Shown: positions 47,487 through 57,350, counted from the first letter of the stretch. The stretch is DNA of 64,000 bases from an uncultured Gemmatimonadales bacterium (GCA_947259585.1 CAMYMV010000011.1:1-64000); one strand, 5' to 3'. The notes: generated by a model not told the origin, from the sequence alone. A program made the numbers and translations.

Positions 47487-49280
47487 TCAAACGGTAATCC
47501 GCGCCTCCCGCCGGCCAACTCGAAGCGCTAGCAGGGCCGCAATGCCCGACAAGGCCACCAATGTGGCTCCCACCGTCGGTCGTCCGGTGAGGCTGTATCC
47601 GACGCCGAGAAGCGAAGTGTACAAGAACACGGTACCGAGGAAGAACCCCAGCCACCGGCCCGTCGTCGAGCCGTCCGGCACGACCTCGGGTGCCGCCCGG
47701 GAAATCGGTCCCCACCAGCCGCCGGGACGCACCTTTCGATAGAACGCCTCCAGCACTTTCGGATCGTCGGGCCGCGTGAGCAACGCGACAGCAACCCACA
47801 GGATCGTGCAGACGAGGACGATGAACGTCGCACGGACGAAATCGTACGGGGCGCTATAGAATACCGCCGCCGATTCAGCCAGTCCGGTCGGGGCAAGACC
47901 GAGGCGATGGGCCAACGCGACCAGAATTCCGCCGTTGGCGAGAACGACGGACCCGGCCATTGCCGTGATCTCGGCCCAGGCGTTGACCCGCCACCAGTAC
48001 CAGCGGAGTAGCCAGACGAACGCGATCCCGGCCGTGAGCTCGATGACGTAGATCCATCCCCGCTGGATCGAGGTCATCTGCCACGCCGTCAGCGCGGCCA
48101 CTACGGCCAGGATCGCTACCGCGATCCGTGAGGCGCGCACGTAGTGGATCTCGTCTTCCCCACGTCGGATGAACCTCCGGTAGATGTCGTTCACGAGATA
48201 CGAAGCCCCCCAGCACAAGTGCGTGTCCATCGTGCTCATGAAGGCTGCCAGAAACGCCGCGACGACGAGACCGCGCAGTCCGACCGGCATCAGCTCGCCG
48301 ATCATCATCGGGTAGGCGAGCTCGGGATCGGCGGCCAGCGCGATCCCGGCCGACGACGCCGGCAGCAGGAGCAGCGACCCCAATCCCACGATGATCCAGG
48401 GCCAAGTCATCAACACGATCCCCGCAAACCCGAACCACAGCGCCGACAGCATCGCCTGCCGCTCATCGCCAGCTGCGAAGAGGCGCTGCGCGACGTACCC
48501 ATCGCCCTGACCGCTGCGCACCCACAGAAACAGGATCAGACAGACGAAAGAGCCGAATTCGAGCGGTCCGAGGTGCGCCGAGCTCGGGACCAGATCGAGG
48601 ACGGCGGGACCCGTCTCAGGGAGCGCGCTTACCGCCTCCGCCATGGCGGCGGGACCTCCGGTGACGGACAGGACGATGCCGGCAAGGATCACCGAGCCCA
48701 GCATGCCGACGATGAACTGGAGGAAGTCGGTGGCTACCACGCCCCAGAGTCCGGCGGCGGCGGTGTAGATCAGTGCGCCGATTACACAGACGGTGAGAGT
48801 GAACGCGGGATCCCAGCCGAGCAGAACCTGGCTGAACTTGACCATGGCGAGCATGACCCAACCCATCACGACCGCGTTCCTGAGCACGCCGTGGTACAGG
48901 GCGGCGAACGCACGAAGGACCGCGGCCGGCTTGCCCGAGTAGCGAAGCTCGATGAGCTCGGCGTCGGTCACGATCCCGGCGCGCCGCCACAGCTTGGCGT
49001 AGAAGAAGGCCAGCATGATCACGCCCGTGCCCTCGTACCACCACAGCCAGTTGGCGTACAGGCCTCGCTCGCGGACGATTCCGGCCGTTGCGAGAGGGGC
49101 ATCGGCGGCGAACCAGGTGGCGGCGAGCGACGTGCCGGCGATCCACCACGGGAGGGTTCGGCCGGCCAGGAAGTAGTCCTCGACGCTGTGCCCCGCGCGC
49201 CTCGAGAACCATAGACCCAGGGCGATGACGACGGCCCCGTAGACGGCGATGATGAGGAGATCGACAGACGTCAGCCGCAC
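47487..49280 (-). CDS. Sodium:solute symporter family protein
   Basis: LWFSRRAGHSVEDYFLAGRTLPWWIAGTSLAATWFAADAPLATAG; AAFMSTMDTHLCWGASYLVNDIYRRF. Confidence 0.9.
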   Translation of the reverse strand: MRLTSVDLLIIAVYGAVVIALGLWFSRRAGHSVEDYFLAGRTLPWWIAGTSLAATWFAADAPLATAGIVRERGLYANWLWWYEGTGVIMLAFFYAKLWRRAGIVTDAELIELRYSGKPAAVLRAFAALYHGVLRNAVVMGWVMLAMVKFSQVLLGWDPAFTLTVCVIGALIYTAAAGLWGVVATDFLQFIVGMLGSVILAGIVLSVTGGPAAMAEAVSALPETGPAVLDLVPSSAHLGPLEFGSFVCLILFLWVRSGQGDGYVAQRLFAAGDERQAMLSALWFGFAGIVLMTWPWIIVGLGSLLLLPASSAGIALAADPELAYPMMIGELMPVGLRGLVVAAFLAAFMSTMDTHLCWGASYLVNDIYRRFIRRGEDEIHYVRASRIAVAILAVVAALTAWQMTSIQRGWIYVIELTAGIAFVWLLRWYWWRVNAWAEITAMAGSVVLANGGILVALAHRLGLAPTGLAESAAVFYSAPYDFVRATFIVLVCTILWVAVALLTRPDDPKVLEAFYRKVRPGGWWGPISRAAPEVVPDGSTTGRWLGFFLGTVFLYTSLLGVGYSLTGRPTVGATLVALSGIAALLALRVGRREARITV

Positions 49281-49336
49281 GTGACCTCAGGCCTCGCCTT
49301 GGCCGCTCCGCTTGAGGAACTTCGCACTCGTTTTCC

Positions 49337-49687
49337 CTAAGTGGAGAGCTGCCACAGGCCGTGGTGGACGCCGCCCTGGATGTAGATGGCGAACGTGCCG
49401 TGGCCCGGGATCTCCATGGGCGGGTGGGCGATCTGGGCCCCCGTCACCTCAGCGGCCTGCACAGCGGCGGCGACGTCGTCCACGAGCCAGTAGGGCCGCA
49501 CCACCGGGGTCTCGGCCTCGTGCATAGGCGCCCGCACGCCGATCAGCCCGCCGTTGGCCAGGGTGGCGGTGCGTGCGTTGCCCAGCTCGGCGACCGGCTC
49601 GCCGAAGCTCACGCCGTGCAGCGTTGCGTGCGCCGCGCACGTGGCGTCGACGTCGGGGGTCACGATCTCGAGATAGTGGACCTGCAT
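49337..49687 (-). CDS. VOC (glyoxalase-like) family protein
   Basis: VHYLEIVTPDVDATCAAHATLHGVSFGEPV...WLVDDVAAAVQAAEVTGAQI. Confidence 0.82.
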   Translation of the reverse strand: MQVHYLEIVTPDVDATCAAHATLHGVSFGEPVAELGNARTATLANGGLIGVRAPMHEAETPVVRPYWLVDDVAAAVQAAEVTGAQIAHPPMEIPGHGTFAIYIQGGVHHGLWQLST

Positions 49688-49725
49688 CCGTATCCGTCCT
49701 CTCTGCTACTGGTTGAGGGTCTCCT

Positions 49726-50739
49726 TCACGGCCTCGTCGGACCGTCACCCGCGCCGGTGGCCTCCAGAGCCCGTGCGATGGCGTTAAGGTCCTCGGCGTC
49801 CAGGTCGAGGGACGCGGCCCCAATCCAGCCGTCCACCTGTTCGGGCGAGCGGGCGCCCACGATGCCACCCGTGACGCCGGGCCAGGCCAGCGTCCAAGCC
49901 ACGGCCACGGCGGGGATGGTGGTGTCGTGACGCCGGGCGATCGGCCTGAGGGCGTCGCGTAGTTCGAGGTTGCGGTCAAGCCGGGGCTGCCGGAACTCCT
50001 CCGAGATGTGCCGCCAGTCGTCCGGATCCAGCTTGCCCATCCGGTCCGCCGTCCACTTCTCCGTCAGCAACCCCGACTGAAGAGGGCTGTAGCCGATGAC
50101 CCCGGTGCCGTGCTCCGCGCACCAGGGGATCTCCGCGCCCGCGGCCCCACGGGCGATCAGTGAGAAGGGCGGCTGCAGCGAGTCCACGTGGCGAACGGCC
50201 TCGCACCGCTCCAGGAGCTCCACGTCGAAGTTGGACACTCCGGCGGCCCGCACCTTCCCCTCCTCCACGAGGCGCACCATCTCCCCCCACGAGTCCTCCA
50301 CCGGGGTACCGGTCTCGTCGGGCCAGTGGAATTGGTAGAGGTCGATGCGCTCCACGCCCAGCCGGCGGAGCGAGTCCTCCAACTCTCGTCGGATGGAGTC
50401 GGGCCGGAGCACCTGCTCCGGGTCCTCCATGCGGTTCTTCTCGTCCCACACGAGGCCGCATTTGGTGAAGACGTAGGGCCGCTCGCCGTCCGCCAGCTCC
50501 CGGAGCAGCCGCCCCACGACCTCCTCCGAGTGGCCGAGCCCGTAAATGGCGGCCGTGTCGATCCAGTTGATGCCCAGCTCCAGGGCGTGACGCATGGCGG
50601 CCAGGGAGTCCCGGTCGTCCTGGGGACCCCAGCCGAAGGCCCAGTCGCCCCCGCCGATGGCCCAGGCGCCGAAGCCCACCGGCGTGATCGCCATATCCGT
50701 GGTGCCGAGCGGTCTAGTCTGCAGGGCTGCGGTCTCCAT
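49726..50739 (-). CDS. Aldo/keto reductase
   Basis: GINWIDTAAIYGLGHSEEVVGRLL; RLGVERIDLYQFHWPD; GVSNFDVELLERC. Confidence 0.93.
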   Translation of the reverse strand: METAALQTRPLGTTDMAITPVGFGAWAIGGGDWAFGWGPQDDRDSLAAMRHALELGINWIDTAAIYGLGHSEEVVGRLLRELADGERPYVFTKCGLVWDEKNRMEDPEQVLRPDSIRRELEDSLRRLGVERIDLYQFHWPDETGTPVEDSWGEMVRLVEEGKVRAAGVSNFDVELLERCEAVRHVDSLQPPFSLIARGAAGAEIPWCAEHGTGVIGYSPLQSGLLTEKWTADRMGKLDPDDWRHISEEFRQPRLDRNLELRDALRPIARRHDTTIPAVAVAWTLAWPGVTGGIVGARSPEQVDGWIGAASLDLDAEDLNAIARALEATGAGDGPTRP

Positions 50740-50747
50740 TGGTCACC

Positions 50748-51440
50748 TCATTGCTGTAACCTGATTCTCTCGATATTCCGGTTGCTCATCTTAGCGACTG
50801 CCGAAAAGCAAGCCAGTTGCACGCGATTCATGCGAAAGTAGTCATCTGAGGACATGTATTCCGAGTAGTCGTCCCAGATGCCGTGATCTTCGACGACTGC
50901 TCCCATGTGGACGAATCCCTTCTCGCCGAAGTTGAACTCACAGCTGCTCGGACCTTTGGCGTGGGATATCGAGAAGCCGTTCGACTTCGCGCTCTCTCGC
51001 AGCCTTGGCAGCGCACCATCATAGAATGGCTTGTCGTTGATGTAGGAGTCGATCGCCTTCCATTCGTCGTCAATCTGGATCTCCGACCAAGAGTGACCAC
51101 CTGCGCTCGGTAGAAACGGAAACGCGAACGAGGGAAACACCCCCCGCATTATATCGATACCGATGAGGCCCGCGTGTATGCGCGCCGGTATTCCGGCCGC
51201 CCTGCAGAGGGCGAGTAGGAGGGTCGCTTTGGTGTTGCAGTATCCGATTCCGTACTGGATGGTCTCCGAAGCCTTCACCGCATCCCACTTCGGGGGAAAA
51301 CCGAACCGGATCCCGTCTCTGACGAAGTAGAAGATGTTCTCCAGGCAGTCCGTCCGGGTGAGGCTATCGGCGGTAAGCTCTTCGGCCTTGGCTTGAACGA
51401 GAGGATGGTCGTAGTCGGACAGCCGTTCGCCTGCATCCAT
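50748..51440 (-). CDS. Transglutaminase-like cysteine protease-fold protein
   Basis: YGIGYCNTKATLLLALCRAAGIPARIHAGLIG...GGHSWSEIQIDDEWKAIDSYIND. Confidence 0.85.
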   Translation of the reverse strand: MDAGERLSDYDHPLVQAKAEELTADSLTRTDCLENIFYFVRDGIRFGFPPKWDAVKASETIQYGIGYCNTKATLLLALCRAAGIPARIHAGLIGIDIMRGVFPSFAFPFLPSAGGHSWSEIQIDDEWKAIDSYINDKPFYDGALPRLRESAKSNGFSISHAKGPSSCEFNFGEKGFVHMGAVVEDHGIWDDYSEYMSSDDYFRMNRVQLACFSAVAKMSNRNIERIRLQQ

Positions 51441-51601
51441 CGAGAACCTCCCTGCCTGAGACCGTCTGATTCAGACTAGAAAACGAACTGGCCACTGCAA
51501 GTCGGGAGAAGCTTGATTCTGCGAACGTGGTCGGAGGACGAGATCGTGAGTGCGGAGGCAGATGCGATCAGTCGCACGGGATTGGGTGTCCTGCCCGCCC
51601 T

Positions 51602-51645
51602 CCCTGCTCCCGAAGTCGATGACGGGCGCGCGCCGGCGCTGGCGG
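51602..51645. repeat. GC-rich dispersed repeat, copy R1
   Basis: 40/44 identical to 57807-57850; its continuation 51631-51672 is ~35/42 identical to 52443-52484. Confidence 0.8.
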
Positions 51646-51769
51646 GCGCTCGAATCCGGGTTACTTGCCAGCGGAGCTACACCAGCTGTGCCTACGGCCG
51701 TATACTTGGAGGCAGGCTGCGACGAAGCTGTGTCGCCCGGATCGCCCCCTCCAAGTCAAGGAACTCTGC

Positions 51770-52426
51770 ATGATCAGATGGATGCGGCTGGACTTGTCAA
51801 AGCTCGTCGCCATTGGCCTACCCTTGGCCGTTCAGGGTTGCGGCGGTGAAGCTGCAATCGAGACTCCACCGACCGCTCAAGAGGGAGAGCTCAACGAGGC
51901 ATCGCCCTACGAGGCTAAGATCTGGGCGCCCGGCGAAGGTGACCACTTCTGGGTGTTTCCGGAGAGCAGGAATAATCTCGGTCCCGGAGGAGAGTTCCAC
52001 ATATACGTGGATCCCGAGACATATCCGAACGCCTTCGCAAGTTTTGCGCGTTTCTCACTTGGTGTCGGCGGCGCGCTCCCTGAGCATCGCCACGACAAGA
52101 CGGAGGAACTTGCCTACTTCATATCGGGCGAAGGAACAGCGAACCTCTACGTCGACGGAGAGCTACAGAATGTATCGGTCGGCCCGGGATCCGTCTGGTA
52201 CAATCCTCCCGGCGTGTGGCACTCGGTCGCGAACACGGGAGATGAGCCGCTGGTGCTGGTCTTCGCGACCATTCCGAACGAGAAGAAGGGGCTACTCTCG
52301 TTCTTCCGTAGCATATCGGTGAAACCGGGTGAAGAACCCGTCGTTCTCCTGCCCGAGGAGTTCGCCAGGATCGCCAGCGAACACGACATGATTCTGAGAC
52401 CGTCGACCAGCGTCGAGATGAACTAG
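51770..52426 (+). CDS. Cupin domain lipoprotein
   Basis: MIRWMRLDLSKLVAIGLPLAVQGCGG; LPEHRHDKTEELAYFISGEGTANLYVDGELQNVSVGPGSVWYNPPGVWHSVAN. Confidence 0.85.
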   Translation: MIRWMRLDLSKLVAIGLPLAVQGCGGEAAIETPPTAQEGELNEASPYEAKIWAPGEGDHFWVFPESRNNLGPGGEFHIYVDPETYPNAFASFARFSLGVGGALPEHRHDKTEELAYFISGEGTANLYVDGELQNVSVGPGSVWYNPPGVWHSVANTGDEPLVLVFATIPNEKKGLLSFFRSISVKPGEEPVVLLPEEFARIASEHDMILRPSTSVEMN

Positions 52427-52442
52427 CCGAAAATCTCGCGCT

Positions 52443-52484
52443 CGCCAGCGCTGGTGGGCGGTGGAATCCGCGCTACTTCCCAGC
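52443..52484. repeat. GC-rich dispersed repeat, copy R2
   Basis: cgccagcgctggtgggcggtggaatccgcgctacttcccagc vs R1 cgccggcgctggcgggcgctcgaatccgggttacttgccagc. Confidence 0.75.
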
Positions 52485-52568
52485 CCGCGCGCCGATACCC
52501 CTGCCTACGCCGCCGCCATTTCGTATCATCGGGCCGGCAATCGTCAACCGAATCCCCTTGGAGGTCTG

Positions 52569-55091
52569 ATGCCCCCGATCACGGCGAAGGCTTACAGCGC
52601 CCATAGCCCGATGGCGCGAACGGGCCGCGTACACGGCGTCATTCTGCGAACCAGCCGCGTCCTTACGCTGACCCTGCTCCTGTTGGCCGCTTTGGCGAGC
52701 TCGCTTGAGGCCCAGTGGACCCACCGCTACCCGAAGGTGGAAGGCTACTCGCACCACGTGTATCTGGAGGGCTACGAGCTCCCGATCCTCACCTCGGGGC
52801 CGATGGATCCCGCCGTGTCGCCCGATGGGAGGGCCGTGGCGCTCGCGGCCCGCGGGTGGATATGGCTGCTCGATCCGGCCTCGGGCGAGGCTCGGCGGCT
52901 CACCCGCTCCGGAGGGATCGACGCCCGCCCGGCCTGGTCTCCGGACGGCCGGACGCTGGCGTTCGTCCGCGACGACGGCTCGGACACCCGGATCATGCTC
53001 GTCGAGGTCGCCACCGGGGATGAGCGCGAAGCGATCGATGAGCCGGCGATCGATCTAGATCCAGCGTTCTCGGCGGACGGTAGCCGCCTCTTCTATGCCT
53101 CGGCGGCGGCCGGCGACCTGGACATCTGGAGCCTCGACCTCGACACGGAGGAGAAGCGGCGGCTTACGACAGAGACGGGCCTGGAGCGCAATCCGCAGCC
53201 GACGCCGGACGGAAGCGCGCTCGTCTACCTGCACAAGACGCGTGGGGGGGAGGACGCCCTCCGGCTGCTGCGGCTGGCCGACGGGACATCCACGACGCTC
53301 GAGCGCGGTAGGATCGCCTCCCAAGCGCACGCGGCGCTCGCGCCGGACGGCAGGACGCTGGCGTACGGCTGGCCCATGGAGGACGACTGGGAGCTCCGGT
53401 TGCTGGACATCCAGATCCCCGGCTCCTCGGTGCGGCTGATGGCCGGCGAGAGGCCGCCGCTCGCACCCGCCTGGAGCGCCGACGGCCAGTGGGTGTGGTA
53501 CGCCGAAAGCACGGACGCGGAGAGCACCTCCCTGTTTCGGATCCCGGGCGCGGGCGGAGATGCCGAGCGAGTCCCGGTTCGGAGCTGGGACTGGGATGGA
53601 GCCCCGGCCCGCCTGATCATCCGGACCCGGATCGCCGGCGGCGCTGACCCCACCCCGACACGGCTCTCCGTGCTGGACGGCGAGGGCCATCCGGCGGTGC
53701 CCGACGCCGGCCCGGCCCGGTTTGACGGCCAGAACGGACGAGTGTTCTTCTACTCGCCCGGTGTCATCGAGGTGTGGCTGCCCGCGGGCGAGGCGCGGGT
53801 CGCGGCGGTCCAGGGCCTCCTCACCCCAGAGGCGTCTGCGGTCGTCGACCTGGCAGCGGGCGAGACCCGCGAGGTCGACCTCGTGCTCGAGCCGATCTGG
53901 GACGCCCGGGCGGCCGGGTGGTCGGCCGGCGACCATCACTTCCACCTCAACTACGGCGGACCGTATTGGATGGAGCCCGCCGACCTCCTTACCGAGCTAC
54001 GGGCCGAGGGGATGGACGTGGCGACGCCGCTGCTGGCGAACCTCCACACCCGGTTCGGCGAGCAGGGATACTGGGGCTGGGAACGCTCGGTCGAGCCGCC
54101 CCTCATCGCGTTCGGCCAGGAGATCCGCTCCCACTTCCTCGGGCATCTCCACCTCCTGGGGATCCGCGATCTTTTCTGGCCCTGGGTCTGGGGACCGGGC
54201 TACGAGGTCTACGGCCGAGACGACCGTACGAACGCCACGGCCCTGGCCCACGCGCGATCGCAGGGGGGAATCGGCGGATACGTCCACCCCGTGGTGCGCC
54301 GCGAGCCGTTCGCCGACGACGTCGGGCGCACGGTCCCGATCGAGCTCGTGCCTGACGCGGTGCTCGGAGACGTGGACCTGCTCGAGGTCGCCTGCCTGTG
54401 GAGCGACGAGCTGGGGACGAGCGAGGTCTGGTACCGGCTCCTCAACCTCGGTCGACCCGTGGCCGCCTCCGCCGGCACCGACGTGATGAGCAACCTGTAC
54501 CGGACAATGGCCGCGGGCACGACGCGCGTGTACGTGCGGACAGGGGAGCCCCTGAACCTGCCGGTCTACCTGGAGGGCCTCGCCGAGGGCCGCAGCTTCG
54601 TGACGACCGGCCCGGTGCTCCTGCTCGCGGTCGGTGGAGCGGAGCCGGGGGAGGCGATCGCGGCCGGACCAGGGTCTGAGACGGAGTGGACATTAGAGCT
54701 GCGATCGGCCATGCCGGTCGACAGCGTCGAGATCCTCGTGAACGGAGAGGTCGTCTGGCGCGACGCCGGACTCGAGGCGGCCGGCGCGCGAAGCTACTCG
54801 GGTGCGCTCGAGCTTCCATCCGGCGGGTGGATAGCCGCGAGGGCGCGGGGGGGGGAGACCCGCTGGCCGGCCATGGACAGCTACCCGTTCGCGCACACGA
54901 GTCCGGTGTGGATCGGCGAAACCGGAAGCACCGACGCCGCCGCGGCCGCCCGCTCGGCCCAGGAGCTACTCGGCCTGCTCGACACGGCGGAGCAGGCGCT
55001 GCGGGAGGGCTACGGGATGACCCCGATTCCCAACCTGACCGAGCGGTTCCGCCGCGCCCGCGAGGAATTGAAGGGCTATGTCGGTCCGTAG
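52569..55091 (+). CDS. CehA/McbA family metallohydrolase with N-terminal TolB-like propeller, secreted
   Basis: DPAVSPDGRAVALAARG, DARPAWSPDGRTLAFVRDDG repeats; then AGDHHFHLNYGG...GGYVHPVVRREPF; preferred start MPPITAKAYS after ggaggtctg. Confidence 0.82.
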   Translation: MPPITAKAYSAHSPMARTGRVHGVILRTSRVLTLTLLLLAALASSLEAQWTHRYPKVEGYSHHVYLEGYELPILTSGPMDPAVSPDGRAVALAARGWIWLLDPASGEARRLTRSGGIDARPAWSPDGRTLAFVRDDGSDTRIMLVEVATGDEREAIDEPAIDLDPAFSADGSRLFYASAAAGDLDIWSLDLDTEEKRRLTTETGLERNPQPTPDGSALVYLHKTRGGEDALRLLRLADGTSTTLERGRIASQAHAALAPDGRTLAYGWPMEDDWELRLLDIQIPGSSVRLMAGERPPLAPAWSADGQWVWYAESTDAESTSLFRIPGAGGDAERVPVRSWDWDGAPARLIIRTRIAGGADPTPTRLSVLDGEGHPAVPDAGPARFDGQNGRVFFYSPGVIEVWLPAGEARVAAVQGLLTPEASAVVDLAAGETREVDLVLEPIWDARAAGWSAGDHHFHLNYGGPYWMEPADLLTELRAEGMDVATPLLANLHTRFGEQGYWGWERSVEPPLIAFGQEIRSHFLGHLHLLGIRDLFWPWVWGPGYEVYGRDDRTNATALAHARSQGGIGGYVHPVVRREPFADDVGRTVPIELVPDAVLGDVDLLEVACLWSDELGTSEVWYRLLNLGRPVAASAGTDVMSNLYRTMAAGTTRVYVRTGEPLNLPVYLEGLAEGRSFVTTGPVLLLAVGGAEPGEAIAAGPGSETEWTLELRSAMPVDSVEILVNGEVVWRDAGLEAAGARSYSGALELPSGGWIAARARGGETRWPAMDSYPFAHTSPVWIGETGSTDAAAAARSAQELLGLLDTAEQALREGYGMTPIPNLTERFRRAREELKGYVGP

Positions 55092-55259
55092 GGCGCCGGT
55101 GCGAGCGTGGGGGCAGGTCTCTCCGCGCGAGGACCGGGCGTTCACTTCATCCAGGAGGACAACCCGCACGGAATCGGCGAAGCCATCCGCGACTGGTACC
55201 AACGCCTGTAATCTCAGCGGCGCGGCGAAAACCGAATTCGTTTAGCCACTTTGTGATCA

Positions 55260-55285
55260 GGGGCCGGCCCCGAAGGAACAGCCCC
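55260..55285 (+). terminator. Hairpin GGGGC...GCCCC downstream of CehA-like gene
   Basis: ggggccggccccgaaggaacagcccc; resembles the 3303-3329 hairpin. Confidence 0.4.
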
Positions 55286-55633
55286 CGTGTCTTGAGTGTG
55301 GCGTCTCCTTCTTGTTTATTTCGCCGCGCGGAACGCCGTCATCCGTACGCCTCAGAATGGAGGTTTTCCTGACTTGCGGTTGGCGAGAGGCCCTAATCAT
55401 GATGGTTAGATTACGAGAGCGGGCCACTCTTCGCGCCCGCTTCTGAGGTACAGGATCAATGTTCCCGGTGACGGCAGCACCTCGATCTGCCCGGGACCCC
55501 GCCGGATTTTCGGCGCAGCCCCTCCCCCAAGTGCACCCTCCGCCCGTTTTCGCAAACCGTAATCACTACTGGTGGTGGCAAGCCGACTCATGGCTCGCAC
55601 TCCAACTCCCGGCTACGACGTAGAAGAAGATCC

Positions 55634-55658
55634 AAGCGCCAGGTGCATGGGCGCTTTT
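55634..55658 (+). terminator. Intrinsic-terminator-like hairpin AAGCGCC aggtgcatg GGCGCTT TT
   Basis: 7-bp inverted repeat followed by TT. Confidence 0.5.
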
Positions 55659-55682
55659 CTGTCATAGATCGGACAAAGAAAA

Positions 55683-55730
55683 AGGCTGCCAGCTGGCGGA
55701 TCTTGTGGGACCACACCAGTTGACAGCCTC
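55683..55730 (-). terminator. Long hairpin with T-rich tail on the minus strand
   Basis: AGGCTGCCAGCTGG / CCAGTTGACAGCCT pairs 13 of 14 (one wobble); minus strand reads ...GCAGCCTTTTTCTTT. Confidence 0.55.
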
Positions 55731-55740
55731 CCAGACACAC

Positions 55741-55816
55741 AACCCGCAAGGGGTCACGTGCTTGGCGCAACCAAGGTATAGATCGCCGAGGCTGCCGCCA
55801 ACGGTGACCCCTCGCG
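55741..55816. ncRNA. Candidate structured element, copy A
   Basis: Outer stem AGGGGTCAC (55749-55757)/GTGACCCCT (55804-55812) plus CGC/GCG; inner hairpin CTTGG-CGCAA-CCAAG; homologous to 57351-57424. Confidence 0.5.
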
Positions 55817-55850
55817 CGTCCCTCGAAGAGGTACGCCAAGGGAGGTTGCC

Positions 55851-56024
55851 ATGGTCGAGATGCTCAAGCTCCTGTTTGTGGGAGCATTCCTCATCGTACT
55901 CGCGCTAAGCGTCCTGTTTGTCGCTCTTCTCGTGCTGTGCTCGTTTGTCGGCGCCGGGGTTGAGGGGTGCCGTTGCCTGTCCCGCTGGTTCGCATCGCGA
56001 AGGACGGCCGTTCCAACCAAATAG
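55851..56024 (+). CDS. 57-aa small membrane protein
   Basis: ATG after GGGAGG; MVEMLKLLFVGAFLIVLALSVLFVALLVLCSFVGAGVEGCRCLSRWFASRRTAVPTK. Confidence 0.6.
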   Translation: MVEMLKLLFVGAFLIVLALSVLFVALLVLCSFVGAGVEGCRCLSRWFASRRTAVPTK

Positions 56025-56042
56025 CCGGCAGTCCTGTAGAGG

Positions 56043-57080
56043 ATGCCAATGAAGCCGAAGAGTGCCGACGAGGTCCTTGACCTGATGGACGCGGCGGTCC
56101 CGGCGGCGGCGTTGGGCGCGGCTTTGGAGCTCGGACTCTTCTGGCTCCTGGAGACCCGGCCTCTGGAAGCGAAAGAGGTGGCGCGCCGGCTCGGCATCCC
56201 CTTGGGCCGCTGTCGCTATTGGTTGCAGCTGCTGAGCAGCGCGGGACTCATTCGCCAGGGAGCAGACGGTTTTTTCCCTTCATCGACAGCGCGTTCGGCG
56301 ATCCTGGACACCTACAGCCAGGATTCCTGGGCTTTGCTGGCGAGAGAGGCGAGAGAGAGGCTGCCCGGTCTTTGCCATCTTCCGCTCAGCCTGCGCGAGC
56401 CTGACTCGGCCTGGGAAGCCATTGGGCTGACGCCCCGGAAGTACGTGGATCAGATGGCGGAGGATTCGGAGAGGGCGCGGCGGTTCACCCGTATGCTCCA
56501 CGAGCTCCACCAACCTCTGGCAGATGAGTTGGCAGCGTGCCTGGATCTCGGCGGAGTGGACCGTCTGATGGACCTGGGAGGCGGTTCGGGCGTGGTGTCA
56601 CTGGCGCTTCTGCGTCGATATCCTCGGCTCAGCGCCACCGTCGTAGATATCACCAATGTCTGCGATGCCGGGCGCGAGATCGCGGCCGAACATTCGCTCG
56701 CGGACCGGACTACGTATCACGCGGCGGACTTTCTCCGAGACGAACTGCCTTCCGGATTCGACATGGCCCTCGAGTGCGATGTCAACGTCTACAGTGTACC
56801 GCTGTTCCGGAAAATCCGGGGTTCTCTGAATGCTGGTGGGCGTTTGGTGGTCGTCGACCAGCTCGCGCCAGCCGAGGGTGTGGCGCCTGCAGCGCGTGTG
56901 CACTGGGCCCTCGAAGGATCGCTGAGAGACCCCTCCTTCCAGTTCCCGACCGCAGCGATGATCCGAGACCAGTTGCGGGAAGCGGGCTTCCGGGATTCGT
57001 CTGAGAGCAGTCTCCCCATGGCCCCAAGATCCTGCTCGAGGATGTCAGGCGGCATGGTCGTGATCGAAGCCCGCAGCTGA
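56043..57080 (+). CDS. SAM-dependent O-methyltransferase, acetylserotonin OMT-like with winged-helix N-terminus
   Basis: RLMDLGGGSGVVSLALLRRYPRLSATVVDI; LGLFWLLETRPLEAKEVARRLGIPLGRCRYWLQLLSSAGLI. Confidence 0.88.
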   Translation: MPMKPKSADEVLDLMDAAVPAAALGAALELGLFWLLETRPLEAKEVARRLGIPLGRCRYWLQLLSSAGLIRQGADGFFPSSTARSAILDTYSQDSWALLAREARERLPGLCHLPLSLREPDSAWEAIGLTPRKYVDQMAEDSERARRFTRMLHELHQPLADELAACLDLGGVDRLMDLGGGSGVVSLALLRRYPRLSATVVDITNVCDAGREIAAEHSLADRTTYHAADFLRDELPSGFDMALECDVNVYSVPLFRKIRGSLNAGGRLVVVDQLAPAEGVAPAARVHWALEGSLRDPSFQFPTAAMIRDQLREAGFRDSSESSLPMAPRSCSRMSGGMVVIEARS

Positions 57081-57094
57081 CAAGGAGGTCAGAT

Positions 57095-57334
57095 ATGATG
57101 AGGCCGTCTACTGCCATTGCCGTTGTTCTTCTCGCTTTCATCGCCGTTGGCCATCTCCTGCGGGTTCTGGCCGGCTGGGAGTTGGTAATAGGCGGGATCG
57201 TCGTGCCGATGTGGCCCAGCGTGGTCGTATTCCTGGCGTTTGGCGGACTGGCCATCATGCTGTGGCGAGAGGCAAAGCGAGCCACGGTCCGGGACATTCT
57301 CGAGGCTGTGCAGAGACTCAAGGCACAGGAGTAG
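57095..57334 (+). CDS. 79-aa small membrane protein
   Basis: Start after aaggaggtc; two hydrophobic helices then charged tail. Confidence 0.65.
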   Translation: MMRPSTAIAVVLLAFIAVGHLLRVLAGWELVIGGIVVPMWPSVVVFLAFGGLAIMLWREAKRATVRDILEAVQRLKAQE

Positions 57335-57350
57335 GCCGACATAGACAGGT

